From NCBI GenBank assembly GCA_000349905.1, contig KB722752.1:59428-123427 (forward strand): a stretch of DNA of 64,000 bases, written 5' to 3'. The DNA is from Volvariella volvacea V23. Its lineage: Eukaryota; Basidiomycota; Agaricomycetes; Agaricales; Pluteaceae. Position numbers and translations under genes: made by a program. Under the pieces are notes generated by a model that was given only the letters and a program-made list of their open reading frames with translations, was not told the DNA's origin and made no database searches. Below, in pieces: positions 24,607 through 35,547 of this stretch. Within the stretch, counting starts at the first letter, position 1; each line of letters starts with the position of its first letter.

Positions 24607-25406
24607 GCTTCACTCTCAGACCAAGGGAATCCAAGTGCCGGTCACAGTGTTCGCAAAATAGACTCCCAATCTATACCCTCAGTCACCATTCCCCCATGCT
24701 AGCGAGGGTGATGACAAACATACCATCCTGCCTATTGGTCCAATTGAAACTGGCACATTTTAGATTTAATATCGCATTTGCACCTTGTATGTAATTTTGT
24801 CGCTGTCGCTGCTCATTTTATGTGTTTTCGTACGCCTTCTTGATGTCCTTTTCAAATTTGTTTGTCATTAATCGTATCACCTAGATGTGTAATACAATTA
24901 TGTTTGTGTGAGTTCTAGAGGAGTTGATGGCTCAGATGGCATTCCAGTAGTCGAGATTCAGCGGCGCAGAGGATACAATGTGGTCTTAAAGCTCGTCAGG
25001 AAGTGCTCGTGTTTTCCTGTATGGGCAGGGGAAGGGTGGATTCAACGTTGGTGGGGAGAACTAGCGTACGGCTTGCATACGGCAACGACTACCCAAGGTT
25101 ATCTCCGTACTCCAGCGGTGTGGTGAAATCTTTTATTTTACCCTTGCAGCATCCAAGTCCCTCCGTGGTGATTGTACGACAGTGTCACGACCAGGGGCGC
25201 CCGGGAGATACATTGCGGAGTGTGAGGTCGTCGATTTCCTCAATTTGTTCGAGTACAGTGGTAACAGGGACGAAAGCTCTAATATGATGTGGTTCAGCGA
25301 TTCACTGGGAGGCTGAGGAGAGTGTCTGTCCATTTGCATTTCTGTGGTTGCTAGGGGTTCACTACTCGGTATGTCCTTTCCCACGGCCTGCTCCATCAGC
25401 GCACTC
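24607..25406. other. Intergenic region
   Basis: An AT-rich 3' untranslated region up to about 24910, then 500 bases with no supported gene, ending in the promoter of the F-box gene at 25407. Confidence 0.45.
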
Positions 25407-26927
25407 ATGCTAGTACCAGCGAAGTGTAAGTCAAATAAACCATCTTCTGCCTAGCCTATGTTCAAATGTCCACACCACCGGGCTAGCGGAAGAAGGATTT
25501 TGGGCCAAGCACCTGCCACCCCAGACTCGAAATGACAGCCCAATTTCGGAGTGCAGCACCGGCTCTAACGGTCAGAGTCCTTCTGAGTTTTGAGGTGGAC
25601 GTCAATATGGACTTATCGCGTTGCGGATCCAGGTAGGATACTTCCAACTGAGCTATTGCAGGAGATATATTTTCAATACATCTCTGTGGATGAAGATGAA
25701 GAGGACGACGACGACGATGTGCCCGACTCGTTGAATGAGAATATCTCAAAGACGCATCGCAGGATGATCTATTTGGCCCAAGTCTGTCGTCATTGGCGGA
25801 CAATTCCTCTCTCCTTCACTGCGCTGTGGTCTTCGATTTACGTTCCCCAACCTAGGGCGAATCTTGTTCCGCTTATAGAACTCTGGATCATTCGGAGTGG
25901 GTCAAGTTCCTTGCTCGATCTGGAGCTTAGAGTCAGAAAATCCGACATGGATTTCGAACGCGAAATCATGGATCTCTTCATATCGCAGGTTCATCGTTGG
26001 AGGGATGTAGAGTTTCGATTTACTGGCACCATTCCCTATGAACCCCTCTGCGATCTGCCCAAGGGAGCAGCCCCCTCTCTTGAACGCCTTTCACTCTCAA
26101 TGCGGAGATGGCCTAGAGAGCTCCAATATCGTGCATGGGAAGCCCTAACCTATGGTGTACCTCAGCTCCGTGATATGAACATTTTCATGACATCGGGGAT
26201 CCATTCGATACCTACCATTCCATGGGATCAATTAACTTACATTAGCATGCCGGTTCGCATGCGGTGCTCCTCGCTCTTCAAAATCCTTCCCAAGTGCAGC
26301 AACGTGGAGAGAATATTCATCATGCCAACCGGGGCTAACCCCACAAGTCATTCACCAATCTTACTCCCTTGTCTCAAGTCACTGCATATGGACACTGGCA
26401 TGGAACCCGGCTTGTTGCCCATGTTTCGTTACTTGACCGCCCCTCTGCTTGAGGACTTCATGATAAACATTCCAGAAAGGATTCCAACAACGCACGTCGG
26501 CTTACTTAATGGCTTTTTGTCAAGGTCAGACTCCAAGTTACAAACACTGTCCTTTGATAGCAAGGAAACACCCATCGACGTCCTCATGCCATTCTTCACC
26601 TCTCCTTATTTAGCAAACCTGCAGGATATCTGGCTTGGTGTTCACGCGGATGAAAATCTGATCAGGGCGTTGACTCCTAGTGATGCATCGGAACCTGCAA
26701 TGTGGCCATTATTAACACGTATCTACATTGGGCCATGCGATTTGGGGATAGATGGTTTAATAGCGTCGTTGTTGCGCAGCAGGGCAGACAAGATTGTGAG
26801 GGCAGTAATTAGGGTTTTGAATAAAGAGCATGGGTACGTGAAGGATCGGGAGATGGTCGAGAAACTACAGCAATCGGGCATAAGCGTTTCTCTCGAGGTG
26901 GAGATGGAGGATAATACTTCTGAGTAG
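25407..26927 (+). CDS. F-box protein, three exons
   Basis: Exons 25407-25425, 25487-25576 and 25633-26927 give 467 residues. The first exon encodes only MLVPAK plus one base, and the second begins SEEGFWAKHLPPQ, matching the (E)REREFW-type start of the other F-box genes here. Both introns are phase 1. The F-box lies at about residues 37-105 (RILPTELLQEIYFQYI ... QVCRHWRTIPLSFTALWSSI), preceding an LWIIRSGSS block and degenerate leucine-rich repeats (IPWDQLTYISMP, LFKILPKCSNVERIF). An acidic run (DEDEEDDDDDVPD) sits inside the F-box loop. Predicted role: Skp1-binding SCF substrate adaptor; target unknown. The start codon rests on the paralogue pattern. Confidence 0.82.
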
Positions 26928-27323
26928 AGTAGGATTTGGGTGATTCTCACAGCTGTATTGCCCCATTTATACGGCGCTATCAGGAACAGGGTAGAAGGAC
27001 AATAGAGACGTGATAAGATGAGGTCTCAAGGTGCCCAAGCGAGTGTGAGGTGCATTGACGGGGTGTGAAGGCCAAATGGTATGAATACAAAACCAAAAAA
27101 ACACATGAATTGAGCCCTATGAGAAGTAGAAGCATGATTTGCCACCATTAGAACGAAACTACACACGATAGCTTAAACATCAAACCGGGACGTAGAAACT
27201 CAAGTAACCTATATTTAGCCAGCGCATCAACGTATGCATGCACTCGACGGTCTCCATCAGAGTGTTATGTTGGAGCTACTAAGACAAATCGAGGGTGTAC
27301 CTATGCTGCTGTTAGATTGGGTT
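26928..27323. other. Convergent intergenic spacer
   Basis: About 400 bases between the 3' ends of the F-box gene (+) and the secreted-protein gene (-). It should hold both 3' untranslated regions; nothing else is visible. Confidence 0.5.
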
Positions 27324-28041
27324 CTATCTAGAATCCAATAAGATGCACTTGGTTGGCACCGAAGATTGTTGAAGGTCATCAAGCGGGACAGGAACACCAA
27401 ATAGTCCGGCGACCGTCAAGGCGCTGGGTAAATGGGGTTTAACTTAGTCTTAACGTACACTTTACACAAAGACGTCTACCTACCGCAGGCTTACGTCGGT
27501 ATTAATCAAGTCGAGAACACCAAAGGGAATAATGTTAAGAGCAGCAATTGCTCCTTGGGTTAACAGGACATTGTTGACCGTCCCGGAGTTCCCGAGAAGT
27601 GGAATGACCGGTGGTGGGGTAAAGGTGTAGTCGAACTGGGCAAATACGGTGCCGTTAAGACCAGCGCTACTGACTATTCTGTCGATAGTGAGTTCTACGA
27701 TCAATGGATTTTTGACTAGGGGACTATCACACGTCGTAAATGAAACCTTACTATCGAAATTAACACTGAGTATTATAAATAAACTCAATCCAAGCATCCA
27801 GGACTTCTATTTATGAAAACTCACGAGATCAAATTGGTGGCAAGGGAGTCAAGCTGGTAATGATATTTGTCAACGGGATAGATGCTGCAAAATTAGGTTG
27901 CGAACTTACTGTAATGAACGAGTTGATATCTTGAACGGTGCTAAGGTGTAATGCACTGATAATGCCTGTAATAGACAATGTGGCGGCAGCAGCACTACTC
28001 GTGAACAGCAAGAGGGAGCTGATAAACCCAAGAAGAAGCAT
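27324..28041 (-). CDS. Small secreted protein, uncharacterised fungal family
   Basis: Four minus-strand exons (28041-27920, 27884-27825, 27765-27484, 27423-27324) join in phase to 187 residues. The N-terminus MLLLGFISSLLLFTSSAAA is a typical signal peptide with an Ala-rich cleavage region. The mature part reads YPVDKYHYQLDSLATNLISV, then ELTIDRIVSSAGLNGTVFAQ, ALNIIPFGVLDLINTDV and finally GLFGVPVPLDDLQQSSVP. It looks like a beta-rich secreted protein; I know of similar unnamed mushroom proteins but no function. Intron 1 is only 35 bp, near the lower limit, and depends on a gttcat donor; skipping it puts a stop soon after. The gene is divergent from the LysM gene. A cctatatagg box lies at 28101-28110, about 60 bases upstream of the ATG. 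It could be an effector-like or wall-associated protein (inference). Confidence 0.7.
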
Positions 28042-28504
28042 TTTCGTCGCCAATTAGTTGGGGTCAGAACCACAAAGCTGCTCAACGGCGCTCCATTGAG
28101 CCTATATAGGGTAGTACTGCACCCATCTTGCAGATTGTGGTTCTCCATCACTGGATGCCTTTGAGGGCCCAAGATCAATATGATTCGCGCTCCATGCGAT
28201 TGGACTGTCAGCTGATGCGCGAAGCCAAAGGTATTCCCGCCCCGGTGCCCCCTAGATTCCTCGAAAACGCTAATCTTGTGAGCATTATCCAAAAGAACGC
28301 CGGTACGATCCTCCAAACGTGGAAGAAAATTAAACAAATTCGACGAGATCGACGAGAACACGAGCAAGAGCGTGAGGAAAGGGGTGAGCCTGGGAAAAGG
28401 CTAGCACTAATCATGCGCAGTACACCGCTTTTGAGCGCCCCATCAACCTATGTAAACATAGGTCAGTCACCTGCCACCCCTTTGTCTTCTTGCTCTTCTC
28501 ACAA
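28042..28504. promoter_or_regulatory. Divergent promoter between secreted-protein and LysM genes
   Basis: The 463 bases between two opposite start codons must drive both genes. The palindromic cctatatagg at 28101-28110 could serve as a TATA box for the minus-strand gene. The plus-strand half is overlapped by an open frame from 28155 (see separate entry), so part of this region may be coding or a leader. Confidence 0.5.
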
Positions 28505-28568
28505 ATGGGTCGTTGGACACAGTACGATGAGGTACGAGGTCGGCGCGCGCGTTATGATGGTCAGCTAA
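28155..28568 (+). CDS. Possible small ORF or upstream exon, 137 codons
   Basis: The frame starts MPLRAQDQYDSRSM and contains a proline-containing segment (KGIPAPVPPRFLENANLVSI) followed by a highly charged helical stretch (KKIKQIRRDRREHEQEREER). That composition looks more like real protein than chance. It runs across the LysM start codon in another frame. It may be a separate small gene, an upstream exon of the LysM gene, or an accident. No family recognised. Confidence 0.3.
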   Translation: MPLRAQDQYDSRSMRLDCQLMREAKGIPAPVPPRFLENANLVSIIQKNAGTILQTWKKIKQIRRDRREHEQEREERGEPGKRLALIMRSTPLLSAPSTYVNIGQSPATPLSSCSSHKWVVGHSTMRYEVGARVMMVS

Positions 28569-29360
28569 CAAGGTCGTGTCTAATTGCTCTAGGATGCCCA
28601 TCGCTTGCCCGAGGGCATGAGGCGGACTGGATATGATGCAGATACTGGGCGATATTACTTTACAGATAGAGATGGCTCAGTCTGGCAAGGAGAAGAGGGT
28701 GCAGAATTCAGTGAAATGACAAGAGGTGAGAGCAGTTCTCAGAGGAGGGCATTCCTAGAATATCCGCTTACGCTTCTCATGGGGTTATATCTCTCTAGTA
28801 TCCGGGCCCTCGCNNNNNNNNNNNNNNNNNNNNNNNNNNNNNNNNNNNNNNNNNNNNNNNNNNNNNNNNNNNNNNNNNNNNNNNNNNNNNNNNNNNNNNN
28901 NNNNNNNNNNNNNATTCCACAGCCGTTGTGGAAGATGCAGACATTGAAGCCGTTCCTACGCGTTCGGATGGTTATGCACCTCTCGCAACTGAACCCGTGC
29001 GCTCTAACTACTCTTTTCTTTCTCCTATTCCGCTGACCATCTTGATAGGACTATTCTTCTGCAGCCCAGCGTAAGCGCTTGAATGCTGAGGCTTATAAGA
29101 CACTATTCCCTTTCTTCCTTGTCATTGGTGTCATCATTCTCCTTGTCTGGCGTTTTGTTCTTTCCCCGGGTTTGTCTCCGCCCCCACCTTTGTGCCCAGC
29201 CGACCAAACCGCCTACCTTGTCGAGCCTGGCGATTCATGCTGGGAGATCTCCCAGTCGCATGGTTGTACATTGGGACAACTCCGAGATGCAAACCCTAAT
29301 GTCAACTGTGACGAGCTGATGCCCGGGATGACGGTCTGCTTGCCTAAAGAGACCGACTGA
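28505..29360 (+). CDS. Membrane-anchored LysM-domain protein (interrupted by assembly gap)
   Basis: Exon 1 (28505-28531) encodes MGRWTQYDE. Exon 2 (28593-28725) continues with GMRRTGYDADTGRYYFTDRDG and the SVWQGEEGAEFSEMTR block. Exon 3 (28799-28996) contains the N-gap. Exon 4 (29049-29360) encodes a single membrane segment (TLFPFFLVIGVIILLVWRFV) and a C-terminal LysM domain (AYLVEPGDSCWEISQSHGCT ... NPNVNCDELMPGMTVCLP) with five cysteines after the membrane segment. The N-terminal block with paired aromatic residues looks like a WW-like strand module and should be cytosolic, placing LysM outside the cell or in the lumen. LysM binds chitin and related N-acetylglucosamine polymers. This architecture is familiar from other basidiomycetes. 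The residues hidden by the gap are unknown, so the total length cannot be given. Confidence 0.85.
28814..28913. other. Assembly gap (100 N)
   Basis: Exactly 100 unknown bases, the usual placeholder for a gap of unknown size. It falls inside exon 3 of the LysM gene. Confidence 0.99.
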
Positions 29361-29692
29361 GCGCTCAACATATATTAACCCGCATTCAAAGTATTGTCTC
29401 TTGTTCTACTTGTACATCATACTTATGCACTCCGACTTTAATGTGACAATCTAGTGGCTGCTTAAACTCGTTCACTCCACGCATTGTTTATCTACCATGT
29501 ATTATACTTCAAATGTCAGATGTTGATTTGCATTGCAGAGAGTTCGGATGTCACCCGCGATTATAATCGTCAGTGTTAGGGATCCTGACTATTTGTTATA
29601 GATCACCACTGTACAACATATCCAAATCACCAAGTCCACAAACCAAGTCCATGTCTTTACAAACTATTGCACAAAGCTACAACAACCCCCCA
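29361..29692. other. Convergent intergenic spacer
   Basis: 332 AT-rich bases between the LysM gene (+) and an F-box gene (-), presumably both 3' untranslated regions. No other feature seen. Confidence 0.5.
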
Positions 29693-31302
29693 TCACTCAT
29701 CAGCAATATGGAAGAATAAGTCCATGTCCTCATATGTATCCTGCAATCGATCTATTTCTGCGTAGTCCTCATTATGACCATGCGCCGATCCCGGTTTCGC
29801 GGCAATAGCTGCCACCTTGAGGTAATCTAAACGAGACCACAACATGGCACCCAATAAGCCATCCGGGACTACACAGCCGACAGTGATGGTTATATCCTTC
29901 AATGTCGGGAACAATCCGGGTTTGGCATTAGGGCCTATTGGTAATGTCAAGGCTTTAATCACCTCCGCGTTGCAGCAGTCATAAAGGAGCAGGTCCTGGA
30001 GGCAGTTCAGGTGGCTTGATGCTAGGAACGGCCGTAAGTCCTTCATAGGTGTGACGGGTGCACTTATGGTGAGTTCGCTGAGCGGGGTGCACCTTGATTC
30101 TGTCATGCATCTCTCAACAGAATCAAGGAAGTTTCGCGTCAGTGGATCGTCCGACTGAATCCTGAGTATGTCGAGCTTGGGCAGCCTGAAATTCGTTAAT
30201 ACGAGGGGCGAGGTCTTATCTACAGTGATCCATGCTGCGGCGGCGTGGGGTAAGATGATTGGTCTCGAAGAGGAAGGCATTGGACCCGTGGGGTATCGTA
30301 TGCATAAAACCCTCAAGCTCGTGCAATGCCTGACGACGTTGAGAATCGTGTTGCAGCTCTCATAATCCGGGAAGTTGATCTTGGTCAACTGGCCCCACGG
30401 AAGGGAAAGGGTTGCTGGGTTTATGTGGAACGGGTCGCTGAACTGGATGGAACTGAGCCAGGGCGATTGTGCAAAGAATCTCCACATGTGAGCGTGCGCT
30501 GATTCTGGCCATTTCTGTGCTCTTAGACAGGCGGTGTGGAGTACTCCTGGGGTCCCATTTAGGCCATTGAGCGCTTCGGTGGAGGTATGCTCGGCAAAAT
30601 CAAGGTAGATCTCTCCCCATCGTGCGATGTGAAGATTCATCAGCTTCATGATATCATTTGCATACTTTATATTGGCCTTGTCGTCGCCCACTTCCAGCTG
30701 GAAGAATAGTGGTGCCCCACCACTTCGTATGAGCCACAATTGGACGAGCAGCACATGTGCTTCATCAGGATCGGCGACTTTAAACTGGTTCCAGAACAAT
30801 GGATTGCCGAAGAGGCATTTCCTCCAAGTGGAGCACACGTCCGCCAGGGTGTTCCTGTTGTCGTGTGCGTCTTCGAGCCGCTCTATGTTTTCAACATCCA
30901 CCCACAGGAGTTCGTTGAATATGCGTGTCAGTATCTTCTCATTAGATAGGGCTTCCCAAACGGCATCTGGTGTGGCGAGTCACGGTTATCTACCCACCAT
31001 CTTCGAAAGCTTTACGGACTACGCACCCTTTCTGACCCGGCGGCGACGTACAATTGGGCCGTCTGTGCCGTAGTTGACACCTATAGATTGCCAGTACGCC
31101 TTCCAAAATTCTCGTTCCCGCTTCGCGGCTGAAAGGTGAGTTAGATAACTTAACATTAATGCTTAGGACCACTGTGCGACGAACTGGAGTTTGGCTGGGC
31201 CCGATGCTGGACTTGATTGCGAGCCTGAGTGGCGCGGCCACTAGTAGAAGAATTACTGGGTGGAGCTTGTGTGGTTTGTTGAGAGCGGCGAGGTCGAGCC
31301 AT
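29693..31302 (-). CDS. F-box protein with basic disordered N-terminus
   Basis: Exons 31302-31173, 31128-31027 and 30966-29693 give 501 residues, both introns phase 1. The first exon is long (43 codons) and encodes a Ser/Gln/Arg-rich tail (MARPRRSQQTTQAPPSNSST). Exon 2 begins with the family signature AKREREFWKAYW and ends in a basic cluster (VRRRRVRKG) that could act as a nuclear localisation signal (inference). The F-box starts at about residue 79 (VWEALSNEKILTRIFNELLW ... DVCSTWRKCLFGNPLFWNQF). The LLVQLWLIRSGGAPLFFQLE block and degenerate leucine-rich repeats follow (LPWGQLTKINFP, ILNVVRHCTSLRVLCI). The closest relative in the window appears to be the neighbouring locus at 32129-33597. Confidence 0.87.
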
Positions 31303-32128
31303 GGTATGCGAAATTGTTACTTGGTCAGGATATGCCAACTTTTCAAGTTTATATACCCCGACTCCATTCTTCTAACTACAGAGTCAACAGGCTGCCGGCG
31401 AGGAGGCTGTGATTGTATCCCGGATATACACACACAGCCCACGTGGTTAGTCGCTTGCTTGTCACCCGTCGCTTTCTTGTGTGCCTGCGGATAAGTCAAT
31501 GGGAACAACGATTGCTCCTCAGAGTACAAACCTCGTGTGAGGAGGCGACCCTTAGGCGCTTATATGGTAAAATACAAGCTGAGCAATTCTGGAGGTGCAT
31601 GCACACAAGTTGCTAGTACTACTGCACCTCGACCAGTTCTCCTCAACCAAGTTGTCGCAGTAACAGCATTCTCGAGTGGTTTCCTTGCGCCTCATTCCGC
31701 GGGCTCCGGGCTTGCTGTGGCATATATAAGAAATACAGCCTACCCCTTATTTCGAGCGCGCTGTTTCCAAGGCGGCGGGATACGCTTATAGTCATTGCTG
31801 TAGAGGGAGAACTAGACCGAAAAGTAATAATTGGCTCTTCCAAGGTTTCTGGTGAACAAGCGTAGGTCCTTTTTATTGTTCATTGTAATTTTCGACATAC
31901 GCTTAAGAAGGACAGCACTCTTCATACTCTTAACACTACCTGCAGGTCGTTCGCGATTTGCCTTGCACACACCATGAGAAATCTATTGTGGCAGCGCAAA
32001 CCAAGGTGGTAGCTAATCTCCTGTTTGAACGCTTCTGTAGAGCAACAACAATGGGCGGTATTTATTAGTTTAGTAAATGCCTTATATCTAAAATTCACTA
32101 CAAAATACAGAACTTAAAGACGCCTCTT
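31303..32128. other. Intergenic region
   Basis: Holds the promoter of the minus-strand F-box gene to its left (first about 100 bases) and the 3' untranslated region of the F-box locus to its right. The central part has short frames only. No gene supported. Confidence 0.5.
31348..31355 (-). promoter_or_regulatory. TATA box of the F-box gene at 29693-31302
   Basis: The minus strand reads tatataaa about 46-53 bases upstream of the ATG, the same spacing seen before other F-box genes of this window. Confidence 0.6.
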
Positions 32129-33597
32129 TCATCCTGGCCAGAACTTCAGCTCTACAAGCATACCTAATCCCTTCAACTCTGGGAGTCTTTGAAAGTCCTT
32201 CTCATGACGGGGCCCCCATCCCAACAACTCGATGCTCACCACCTTGAGCACGTGTGCTCGAGCCAACAACACTTCCGCCATCAGTCCATCGTCCTCCTCC
32301 GGCACGACATAGCCAAACCTCAGGCGCAACTTCTCCAAATTTGGCCAAAATGTAGGATCGGCCAAAGCCCTGATAGTTTCTACACCGCAGCACTCTGTAA
32401 GGTATGCTTCTGTAACGCTGTTGAGTCGAGGTGACTTGAAGATCGAGTCCATAGAGTCCACGAAGCCCAAAGGGAAAATGACATGCAGAGTGCGTACGTT
32501 GCAGTCCGATGCGTTCAAAAAGACAAGGATGTCGTGGTAGTAGTTCAGAGGTGAGTCCCCCTCGCAATCGATCAAGAGTGAAACCATATTTGGGGTACGT
32601 AGATAAAGACATATGGAGGGCGAGTTGGTGTCCACTCTATATGTTAGGTGAGTAAGGTGCGGAAAAATGATTGGTGGGCGGTCCACGATGGTACCGGTAG
32701 GCTTTCTGATGACTAGCTCCCTGACATTGTGGCATTGTGGGAGGATGTCAAAGAGAGTCTTGCAAGGCATTCCAGGAGGTAGCTTGAGAGTTGTCATTTG
32801 TTGCCACGGAAGGGAGTCGGCTATGTAGTCCAGAGAAAAGGAGTAGTGCGCCCTGGAATGGAAGTGGATGTCACGCCATCGACAAACACTGTTATCGAAT
32901 AACCTTGTAATCGCGGTCGGAGTGCCAGTCTCTTGGGTAAATTTTAAGGAAAGATCAAGAGGGTCGTGGCTCCGGATCGAATGCAATCGAGCTAATTCGA
33001 TGAGGGATTGGTCGAATTTAGAGAGACGAATGTGAATGTTGGACCAAGGAAATTTTTCGTCTAGCATGAAGGTTCTCCATCCAGCGCAAACGCCTAACAA
33101 AGGAGTCAACAAGCGACGGTATTCCTTGAGATTCATATTGGGAGAAATATCTTCGAAATATGCCTCGAAAATGCGCCGTTGCAGCTGCTACATGGGAGCT
33201 TCTAAAGTGTTTGGGTCTCCCGCGAACAAGTTATCTTTCCCGTCATCGTGAATAAGATATTTGTAAATCGAGAAATGGTAAACTTACATTGTGGAGGTCG
33301 GACAACTCCAACCAACTGCTCTTTCCAGAGCACTCTATTGTTCATAACTGTGCTAATGTCGCTTTCTTCTTCCTGTCCTAATAAGCATACAAGATAATAA
33401 GCATCTATAAAGGGATAATCCAAGTAGGGCCTACCAGCAGGATTGATCGGGGAAAGCAAAAGATAGCTTTGCGCGATTGCGGATCCAGATGGGGGCTGAT
33501 TAGTCTGTTCACTGGTGGAGCCAGAGGATTGAGGGAGCCAAGCGCCCCCACGGGCATGCGTTTGTTTCCTCCCTCTCTTGTTAGCAGACTTGGGCAT
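32129..33597 (-). pseudogene. F-box locus with in-frame stop in the F-box
   Basis: Exons 33597-33435, 33377-33288 and 33234-32129 join in phase (both introns phase 1, as in the paralogues). The first exon encodes a basic Ser/Gln-rich tail like that of the adjacent locus (MPKSANKRGRKQTHARGG). Exon 3 reads NLFAGDPNTLEAPM, then TAG (33190-33188), then QLQRRIFEAYFEDI and the downstream LWxxIxR-type and leucine-rich blocks without further breaks. The stop lies exactly in the LPxELLxxIF helix. Alternatives: a longer intron using a weak donor ending at the catgtag acceptor just after the stop, initiation at Met 33136 giving a protein lacking the first F-box helix, or a sequencing error. The rest (335 codons) is intact, so decay is recent or the locus is still used. 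Confidence 0.65.
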
Positions 33598-34141
33598 GGG
33601 GGATAATGTGCTGCTATTTCAGCTCGCTGGTCAATGGCTATATATCGTATCTCGTGCCCATGTTTCGCAGAAGTATCATAGCCCGTCCTACAGCCATAAG
33701 TTTCCTACTTTGCCAACCTACTCTTACATCTTGCATGGTCGCTAAGACCCTCGATTAGCCTCATATGATAGGAATGAAGCACTCGGAAACCATTGTGTGC
33801 GATGTGGACGAAGCAGCTAGCTGAGCATTGCGATGCTTAAAACAAATCAAAAGTCGCATTACCACGAAACCTGAGGGCTATTCTTGCCGTATGGGGTTCA
33901 TATAGAGGGAAGGGGGTCCAAATAACGCGCATAGATTTGTTGCAATGCAGCGGGGATGCTGCGAAGATGGTGGTGCCAAAGAAGGGACAAGGCCTGACTT
34001 TGGCGCGAGGATCATTGTTTGGTCGAAGCAACAGCGTCAATCACGTCGACGCCACCATCCCTGTCCCCTCATCCTGCCTCACGTTCCTCACCCCCGTTCC
34101 CTGTCTCCTTTTTCTTTCGTTTCTTGTTCTTGCCGTCCGCC
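33598..34141. promoter_or_regulatory. Divergent promoter between F-box locus and Whi2-like gene
   Basis: 544 bases between two opposite starts. A ctatata box at 33638-33644 (minus strand tatatag) lies about 41-47 bases upstream of the minus-strand ATG. The plus-strand side ends in a C/T-rich leader (34040-34140) directly before the Whi2-like start. Confidence 0.55.
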
Positions 34142-35547
34142 ATGGCCACTGCCTCAATGTCCTCCTCGCCGATCACTCAAGTCTCTCAAACCCCCACTCC
34201 GAGCGCGAACCTTCAACCTCAGCTATTGACGAGGTTGCTGCTGGACCTTCGTGGAAGACGCTTCGACGTTGATAGGGATACGATCATGAGTCTGCCGGAA
34301 TCTGTTCTACTGTGTTTGTTCCCAAACGGACTGGTGTTGAGCAGACAAAGCGCCATTCTCGGAGGGGAAGTTGACGAAGACGACGAAGTGTATGGTGTTG
34401 ATGTAAGTTAACAGCACCTTGCATCCTTCGGGTGGCTCCAATTTTCCATTCATATCAAATTTATGAACCCCACTCTATCAATTCCCCCGCCTGAGTGCAT
34501 CCATTCCTGTCTTTTCACCCCCGGTCGTTGATTGCCTTGATCCTGCGGACCTACACTCACCCCCCTACCTATTTCCTTTTCAGTTCGACCCAGACTGTTT
34601 CCAGTTCGTCTTGACATTCTTTCGGAACGCATCCGAAACCTTTTATGGAACCGCAACGACGCCCGGGCTACTCGCAGCCCAGCAGTTCCTACTCGACAAT
34701 CCTCCAAACGACTTCGCAACACCCCCGACGCAAAATCCCTTGATTACGAAACAAGCTATTATTGTGTTACGCGAAGAATTAGAGTACTTCTCCATACCAC
34801 CCAAAGATGGTGAAGCTTCCACGGACTCTAATGGTATTGCCAATGAATCACTATTGGATATTAAGAGAAGGGCGGGAGACTATTTGATGGACAAGAGGCA
34901 GATCTTCACAGCGTTACAACGAAACGTTAACAAGGAGAATAATGTTGCCGAGCAACATCTCATAGACATGCTTTGCATGAGGTGCGTCTTTCCCGACTTG
35001 GCATGATTGCTCTACTCTCCGGATCTTCTGTCCCCCCCATGTTGCTAACGTCTTCGCTGTTTACAGTGGGTTTAACCGGGATGACGAATGGGGTTATCGT
35101 GCCCTTGAACCCTCTAGATGCTGCATCTCTTCAATTGCGCTCGTGCTATTGAAGACGGGCATCAACCACACGCAGGGCGGTGAAAGACCAGTGGAGGTCG
35201 ATTACCAACAAATGAATACCGCTCAAAAATTGCTCCTCTTTTGGAGAAAACCAGCAGTACGTCTATTATTGGCTCTCGTATCTCTGTATAGCTGACGTGA
35301 TTTGCTTTGCCGTTTGCGTCTTGCTATCCCTTTCTACCTCCGACACGTAGCGCAAGTGCTGGTGGGATGGGCTTGAGGTAGAACTGCCTGCCACTGAAGC
35401 CAAAGCGGTAAAAACGATCAAGCTTTGGGCCCGTCGTGTCTGGACACTAGAATTGAGCTTGGTGAGTCTCCCTTGGCTCAGTGTCGCGCATAATCTAACA
35501 TAAAGATAGATATAATCACCTACTCCCAACTCGCATTGATTCGCTAA
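34142..35547 (+). CDS. Whi2/KCTD-type BTB-fold regulator
   Basis: Exons 34142-34402, 34584-34981, 35067-35256, 35351-35461 and 35506-35547 give 333 residues. The BTB/POZ-like segment runs through about residues 28-165, with the family signature LLLDLRGRRFDVDRDTIMSL, PESVLLCLFPNGLVLSR and DFDPDCFQFVLTFFRN, later LREELEYFSIPP. The C-terminal half contains ERPVEVDYQQMNTAQKLLLF and ends near ARRVWTLELSL. In yeast the related Whi2 acts with Psr1/Psr2 phosphatases in stress response and in restraining TORC1 when amino acids are low; human KCTD proteins are distant relatives. Those roles are known for the family, not shown here. The last 14-codon exon is the least certain part; the first intron is 181 bp. 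Confidence 0.88.
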
